The notes under the pieces: generated by a model | The model's input: only the letters and a program-made list of their open reading frames with translations | The model's database searches: none | Told to the model about the DNA's origin: nothing | In this document: piece after piece, positions 6,966 through 10,022 of the stretch | Numbering within the stretch: the stretch's first letter is position 1 | How the letters are laid out: each line of letters starts with the position of its first letter | Translations under genes and position numbers: made by a program | NCBI GenBank assembly: GCA_044507115.1 | Contig: JBIQJZ010000139.1 | Location: 1-10,022, forward strand | Origin: Chryseosolibacter sp044507115 | GTDB lineage: Bacteria; Bacteroidota; Bacteroidia; Cytophagales; Cyclobacteriaceae | Direction: 5' to 3' | DNA length: 10,022 nucleotides

Positions 6966-7799
6966 CTACGAATGTTGCCGGTATGCAGTGACGATGTTAT
7001 TCAAAAACACCGACTGGTCTTCTTTCCAGAAACGATTAGAGAAGATTTCGACTTCATTGAAGCCGGAGAACCCTGCTTCTTCAACCCAGCCGCGGATTTG
7101 CCGCACAGGGATACATCCTTCACCCATAAGTCCCCGGTCATTCAGCATGTCAGTTGTTGGAACATTCCAGTCGCAAATATGGAATGCGTGTAAATGACCA
7201 TTGCGTCCGCATCGCTTGATTTCTTCCTGCAACTGCGGATCCCACCATACATGGTACACGTCAACCGCAACACCTACCCAGGGAGAGTTAATTGCTTCAG
7301 CCAAATCGTTGGCTTGCCCAAGGGTATTGATGGCAGACCGGGTGTCGGCATACATGGGGTGCAGAGGTTCGATGGCCAGCTTTACCCCGGTAGCTGTGGC
7401 GTGTGGTAGCACCGTTTCGATTCCTTCGCGGATATGCTTGCGCGATTCCTCAAGGGGTTGCGCGGGTTCCGCGCCACATACGAGTACAACCATATCGGTA
7501 CCCAGTTCAGCGGCTTCGTCTATCGCCCGGCGATTATCATCGATCGCGCTTGATCGTTTGGCAGTGTCGGTCGAAGGGAAAAAACCTCCGCGGCAGAGTG
7601 ATACGATTGACAGTCCGTGGTCGAGGAGGAGTTGCCCGGTCTTGCGAATGTCTCGCCCGTTGAGCGCGTCACGCCACACCGTGATCCCTTTCACACCCGC
7701 GGATGAGAATCTGGCAGCAGCCTCTTCAATATTCCACGGCTTGGTTGTGATGGTGTGAATGCACAACCTCGACAGGTCGGTCAGCGGTGTTGCGCTCAT
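6966..7799 (-). CDS. TIM-barrel sugar (phosphate) isomerase/epimerase
   Basis: A 277-residue protein of the xylose isomerase-like / AP endonuclease 2 superfamily, probably cytoplasmic. Features that fit are alternating strand and helix pattern, GVKGITVWRD (35-44), VVLVCGAEP (104-112), KLAIEPLHPMY (140-150) with Glu144, VGVAVDVYHVWWD (175-187) with Asp180 and His183, HAFHICDWN (204-212) with His207, and a final NEVEIFS (248-254) with Glu249 and Glu251. These acidic and His residues are where the family binds its divalent metal. Members isomerise or epimerise free or phosphorylated sugars, and some relatives act on 3-keto glycosides; the exact reaction cannot be assigned. The ATG overlaps the stop of the upstream GH88 gene (ATGA at 7799-7796), so translation is probably coupled. 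The downstream dehydrogenase follows after 35 bases, a gap with only a weak 6-bp inverted repeat. Confidence 0.87.
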   Translation of the reverse strand: MSATPLTDLSRLCIHTITTKPWNIEEAAARFSSAGVKGITVWRDALNGRDIRKTGQLLLDHGLSIVSLCRGGFFPSTDTAKRSSAIDDNRRAIDEAAELGTDMVVLVCGAEPAQPLEESRKHIREGIETVLPHATATGVKLAIEPLHPMYADTRSAINTLGQANDLAEAINSPWVGVAVDVYHVWWDPQLQEEIKRCGRNGHLHAFHICDWNVPTTDMLNDRGLMGEGCIPVRQIRGWVEEAGFSGFNEVEIFSNRFWKEDQSVFLNNIVTAYRQHS

Positions 7800-9262
7800 G
7801 ACAGACAGTTGAAGAAGGTGTAATATCTTTCGTTGCGAATGATCTGGTGAAGGTAAAGAGCAACCTCGCGCGCATGATAGTCACCCCACATGCTTGATTC
7901 GCCATTCGGGATCTTGCTGCCCTCGGGAATATGATCCCAACCGTTCGGTCGGTGGTAAATTGAATGAAGGATCAGCCCCTGATGTTCTGGTGCAGTGCTT
8001 AGATAGGGTTCATCCAGCAATGTGTTAAGGACCGTCAAGCCGGCTTGCCAGTATCGTTGCGATGCATTCTTGTCAGACGCACCTAGATACTTCCCTAGTC
8101 TCAGCAGACCTTGCGCGGCAATAGCGGCGGCAGAACTGTCAACGGGTTCGAACTCGTTGTATGGGTCAGCGGGTTTGTCGAGATAGTCAGTAATACGGTG
8201 CAGTTCGGGGGCCCCGGTGTCCCAATAAGGTATTCCATCTGTTGGCGTGTGATTAATGTAAAAGTCACATGTGGCTTTTGCCGCTTTCAGCATGAAAGCT
8301 TTGATCTTCTCTTTTCCGCCAAATGGATCGAGCGTTCTTGCGTCGACGGTTTCCAGCCATTCCAGTTGTTCTGCATAGCCACAGATTGCCCACGCCAGAC
8401 CGCGTGTCCACGTCGTGAATCCTGTATAACCTTGCTGAGAGTTCGGGCAGCGATAGTTTCCATCTTTCACGTTGAATACGCTCTCGTGCGCAGTTCTTCC
8501 GAGGATGTCGTACGAGTCACGGCCCTCGCCATAGTATATTGCGTATCGCGCGGTAGCTTCCATGTGCTGGATCGCGCGTTCAAGGAGATTGATTTTGGCA
8601 TCACCTTCGCCCTGAAATACGTGACCCAACGCGTGACTAAGTACCAGCGCGCGGCACGTCCGAATCGTGTCGACGAACAACGAATGAGGCCCATTGAAGG
8701 AATGGATAAATCCACCATCTTTAATCGTTGTCCAGCGACTCGCCTGAACAGCGCCGGATATTTTCAATGCGAGTTCGTAAAAGTTTTTCTCCCATTCGTT
8801 CGCGGGTAACTTACCGTCTTGCATGAGACGCAGGAGGTTCCCGTAAGTGCTTACGTTGTTGAATCCGTGATCGTGAACACCGATGTGACTTACGTGCGGA
8901 GCCATTACTTCCACGACCTTTTTACGTGTGGCATTGAGTAGTGCAGTGTCTCCGGAAACATCAAATTGAAGGATAGCAGATCCATATTGAAAGCCCTGCG
9001 TCCATTCCGTCCATCCCCTTGTTGTATACTGACCGCCAACTGTGAACACGGGAGAGCCCTTGCGTTCGTCGTAGTTTTTCTGGATGAGGTGTATCTTTTC
9101 TCCGGATAATTCCCAAAATCGCTGAAGCTTTTGCGTAAGGTCCGACGGTTTGAGGTTATTGTCAATCTGTATCATTTCTCGCCAAGTGGGTTTAGGTAGT
9201 ATCTGCGCACACGCGCAAATCCGGCTCAAAACTATAAGAAATTTCCAGAATGTGGGAACCAC
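7796..9262 (-). CDS. GH88-family unsaturated glucuronyl hydrolase
   Basis: A 488-residue glycoside hydrolase with the alpha/alpha-barrel motifs of GH88. This family hydrolyses delta-4,5-unsaturated uronic acids at the non-reducing end of oligosaccharides made by polysaccharide lyases, through vinyl-ether hydration. Landmarks are HDHGF with Asp131 and FVDT with Asp198; their spacing (67) is close to the two catalytic Asp of characterised UGL (88 and 149, spacing 61). QGYTGFTTWTRGLAWAICGY (277-296), GIPYWDTGAP (343-352), DSSAAAIAAQGL (375-386) and SMWGDYHAREVALYL (457-471) follow. The GTG at 9262 gives a plausible signal peptide (VPTFWK, FLIVLS, then ACA before Q20), suggesting export. The frame upstream stops at 9283 without an ATG. 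ATG 9175 is an alternative start giving a cytoplasmic 459-residue form. It is the first gene of the operon. The natural polysaccharide cannot be named from this window. Confidence 0.85.
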   Translation of the reverse strand: MVPTFWKFLIVLSRICACAQILPKPTWREMIQIDNNLKPSDLTQKLQRFWELSGEKIHLIQKNYDERKGSPVFTVGGQYTTRGWTEWTQGFQYGSAILQFDVSGDTALLNATRKKVVEVMAPHVSHIGVHDHGFNNVSTYGNLLRLMQDGKLPANEWEKNFYELALKISGAVQASRWTTIKDGGFIHSFNGPHSLFVDTIRTCRALVLSHALGHVFQGEGDAKINLLERAIQHMEATARYAIYYGEGRDSYDILGRTAHESVFNVKDGNYRCPNSQQGYTGFTTWTRGLAWAICGYAEQLEWLETVDARTLDPFGGKEKIKAFMLKAAKATCDFYINHTPTDGIPYWDTGAPELHRITDYLDKPADPYNEFEPVDSSAAAIAAQGLLRLGKYLGASDKNASQRYWQAGLTVLNTLLDEPYLSTAPEHQGLILHSIYHRPNGWDHIPEGSKIPNGESSMWGDYHAREVALYLHQIIRNERYYTFFNCLS

Positions 9263-9278
9263 TGGTGATTTGAAATCG

Positions 9279-9292
9279 CCTTATGTATAAGG
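9279..9292. promoter_or_regulatory. Palindrome upstream of the GH88 operon, possible operator
   Basis: CCTTAT-GT-ATAAGG is a perfect 6+6 inverted repeat, 16 bases before the GTG of the first operon gene and inside the 59-base gap after the acyltransferase. Its position and symmetry suit a dimeric regulator site. It is short, no second copy was noticed in the window, and no regulator gene is adjacent, so the role is conjecture. Confidence 0.3.
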
Positions 9293-9321
9293 AAGTACGG
9301 GGTTTTTGGTGTAGAGTGATT

Positions 9322-10022
9322 TCAGGCTGCGGGATGGGCAGTATTTGGTAACCGCCTGCCTGACTTATTCTCTCCCAGGCCCAGGAGATAAAAGCGCAGG
9401 AAGGCGGATTTCTTTACGAGGTTTTCTATCGCGATTGAAAAGATAATTGCACCGATGACGCCGATAACAAGTATGAGTGCCTGGTTGGTGATTCCTAACT
9501 GCGTCAGAACAATCCTGATGCCACCGGTAAGGAATACATGAAAAAGGAAAATCCCATAGGCATGCCCGCCGATCCTGACGAGAAGCTTGTTATCCACTCG
9601 CAGGCGAAACAAGAGTAAAGCCGCGGTGATCCCGACGGGGATACCGAAAATACTGTGCCTGTCCTGCATGGGTAGATAGCCAAACCACATCAGCTGTTGC
9701 AACAGAAATGAAATGACAAAGGTCGCAACGATGAGGTATGTGAACCGATCAGCGAGCAGGACATGTCGATAACGATATATACCAATGCCGATCAGAAAGA
9801 ATGGAAGGAGGTAGGCGGCTCCTTTAAAGCTGAATACATTGGGAATCGGATCGAGCAGGTTTTCTGAAATAAACAGGAACGCGAAGGAACAAATCAAGGC
9901 AGTCAGCCAACCCTCGATCTTCCTGAAAGCGCGCTGTGTATCAAGTAATCCAATAACAACAAAAATTAAGAAAAGCGAAAACAGGTACCAGTACACGTCG
10001 TAAGAAAACAACAGAATCCCCG
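9322..10022 (-). CDS. Acyltransferase-3 family membrane protein, C-terminal part (5' end outside window)
   Basis: The frame is open to the right edge, so the TTG at 10011 is internal and the true start lies outside. About 233 residues are visible with some six to seven hydrophobic segments. YWYLFSLFLIFVVIGLL, a GIGIYRYRHVL loop and the final GHAYGIFLFHVFLTGGIRIVL segment match the C-terminal part of acyltransferase family 3 proteins. These integral membrane enzymes transfer acetyl or other acyl groups to surface polysaccharide, lipopolysaccharide or small molecules. The essential N-terminal His and Arg residues are not in the window, so activity cannot be judged. The last 20 residues are a soluble tail with a basic NKSGRR patch. 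It is on the same strand as the GH88 operon with a 59-base gap, so read-through is possible, although a functional link is not evident. Confidence 0.75.
   Translation of the reverse strand, partial: GILLFSYDVYWYLFSLFLIFVVIGLLDTQRAFRKIEGWLTALICSFAFLFISENLLDPIPNVFSFKGAAYLLPFFLIGIGIYRYRHVLLADRFTYLIVATFVISFLLQQLMWFGYLPMQDRHSIFGIPVGITAALLLFRLRVDNKLLVRIGGHAYGIFLFHVFLTGGIRIVLTQLGITNQALILVIGVIGAIIFSIAIENLVKKSAFLRFYLLGLGENKSGRRLPNTAHPAA

Noticed and set aside
6950..6972. Inverted repeat TTCGTA-11 bases-TACGAA between the isomerase and Gfo/Idh genes
   Set aside because: Short arms with no T-run and inside a tightly spaced operon; not convincing as a terminator or regulatory element.
7201..7758. Open frame of 185 codons on the plus strand opposite the isomerase gene
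   Set aside because: Ser/Arg/Pro-rich antisense shadow of a well-supported TIM-barrel gene.
8111..8809. Long open frame (232 codons) on the plus strand opposite the GH88 gene
   Set aside because: It lies wholly antisense to a gene with clear GH88 motifs, has no signal, domain or family resemblance, and is rich in Cys/Arg/Val as expected of a shadow frame.

Overview
The window looks like a piece of chromosome from a member of the Bacteroidota, possibly a Chitinophaga-like or Cytophaga-like lineage. This rests on exported proteins whose signal peptides end in A-x-A followed by Gln, start codons mostly without a Shine-Dalgarno sequence and often with A-rich leaders, one promoter candidate of the Bacteroidota TTTG / TAnnTTTG type, and families common in that phylum. 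Base composition looks near 50% GC by eye. The genus cannot be told from the sequence. No RNA gene, CRISPR array, insertion sequence or phage gene is visible, and no intergenic gap exceeds about 210 bases.

Left part (1-3218). The plus strand carries the C-terminal part of a probable M48-type metalloprotease with a LysM-like tail, cut by the left edge. It is followed by a complete DUF4407 membrane protein with a long coiled coil. A Bcr/CflA-type drug-resistance MFS transporter converges on the DUF4407 gene, only 13 bases away.

Middle (3219-4991). A divergent intergenic region separates the transporter from two plus-strand genes for exported proteins. One is an esterase of the esterase D / CE1-like alpha/beta-hydrolase type. 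The other is a small Spy/CpxP-like protein built from two tandem copies of one domain. A perfect 11-bp GC-rich inverted repeat follows and separates this unit from the converging operon.

Right part (5002-10022). A tight minus-strand operon runs GH88-family unsaturated glucuronyl hydrolase, then TIM-barrel sugar isomerase/epimerase (ATGA overlap), then Gfo/Idh/MocA dehydrogenase, then SDR dehydrogenase. Upstream on the same strand lies the C-terminal part of an acyltransferase-3 membrane protein, cut by the right edge. The likely logic is carbohydrate catabolism: a probably exported GH88 enzyme trims a lyase-generated unsaturated uronyl end, and an isomerase and two NAD(P)-dependent oxidoreductases process a released sugar in the cytoplasm. 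The substrate is not determined by the sequence, and no polysaccharide lyase, SusC/SusD pair, sugar kinase or KDG aldolase lies in the window. This operon, the duplicated Spy-like protein and the DUF4407 protein are the most interesting items.
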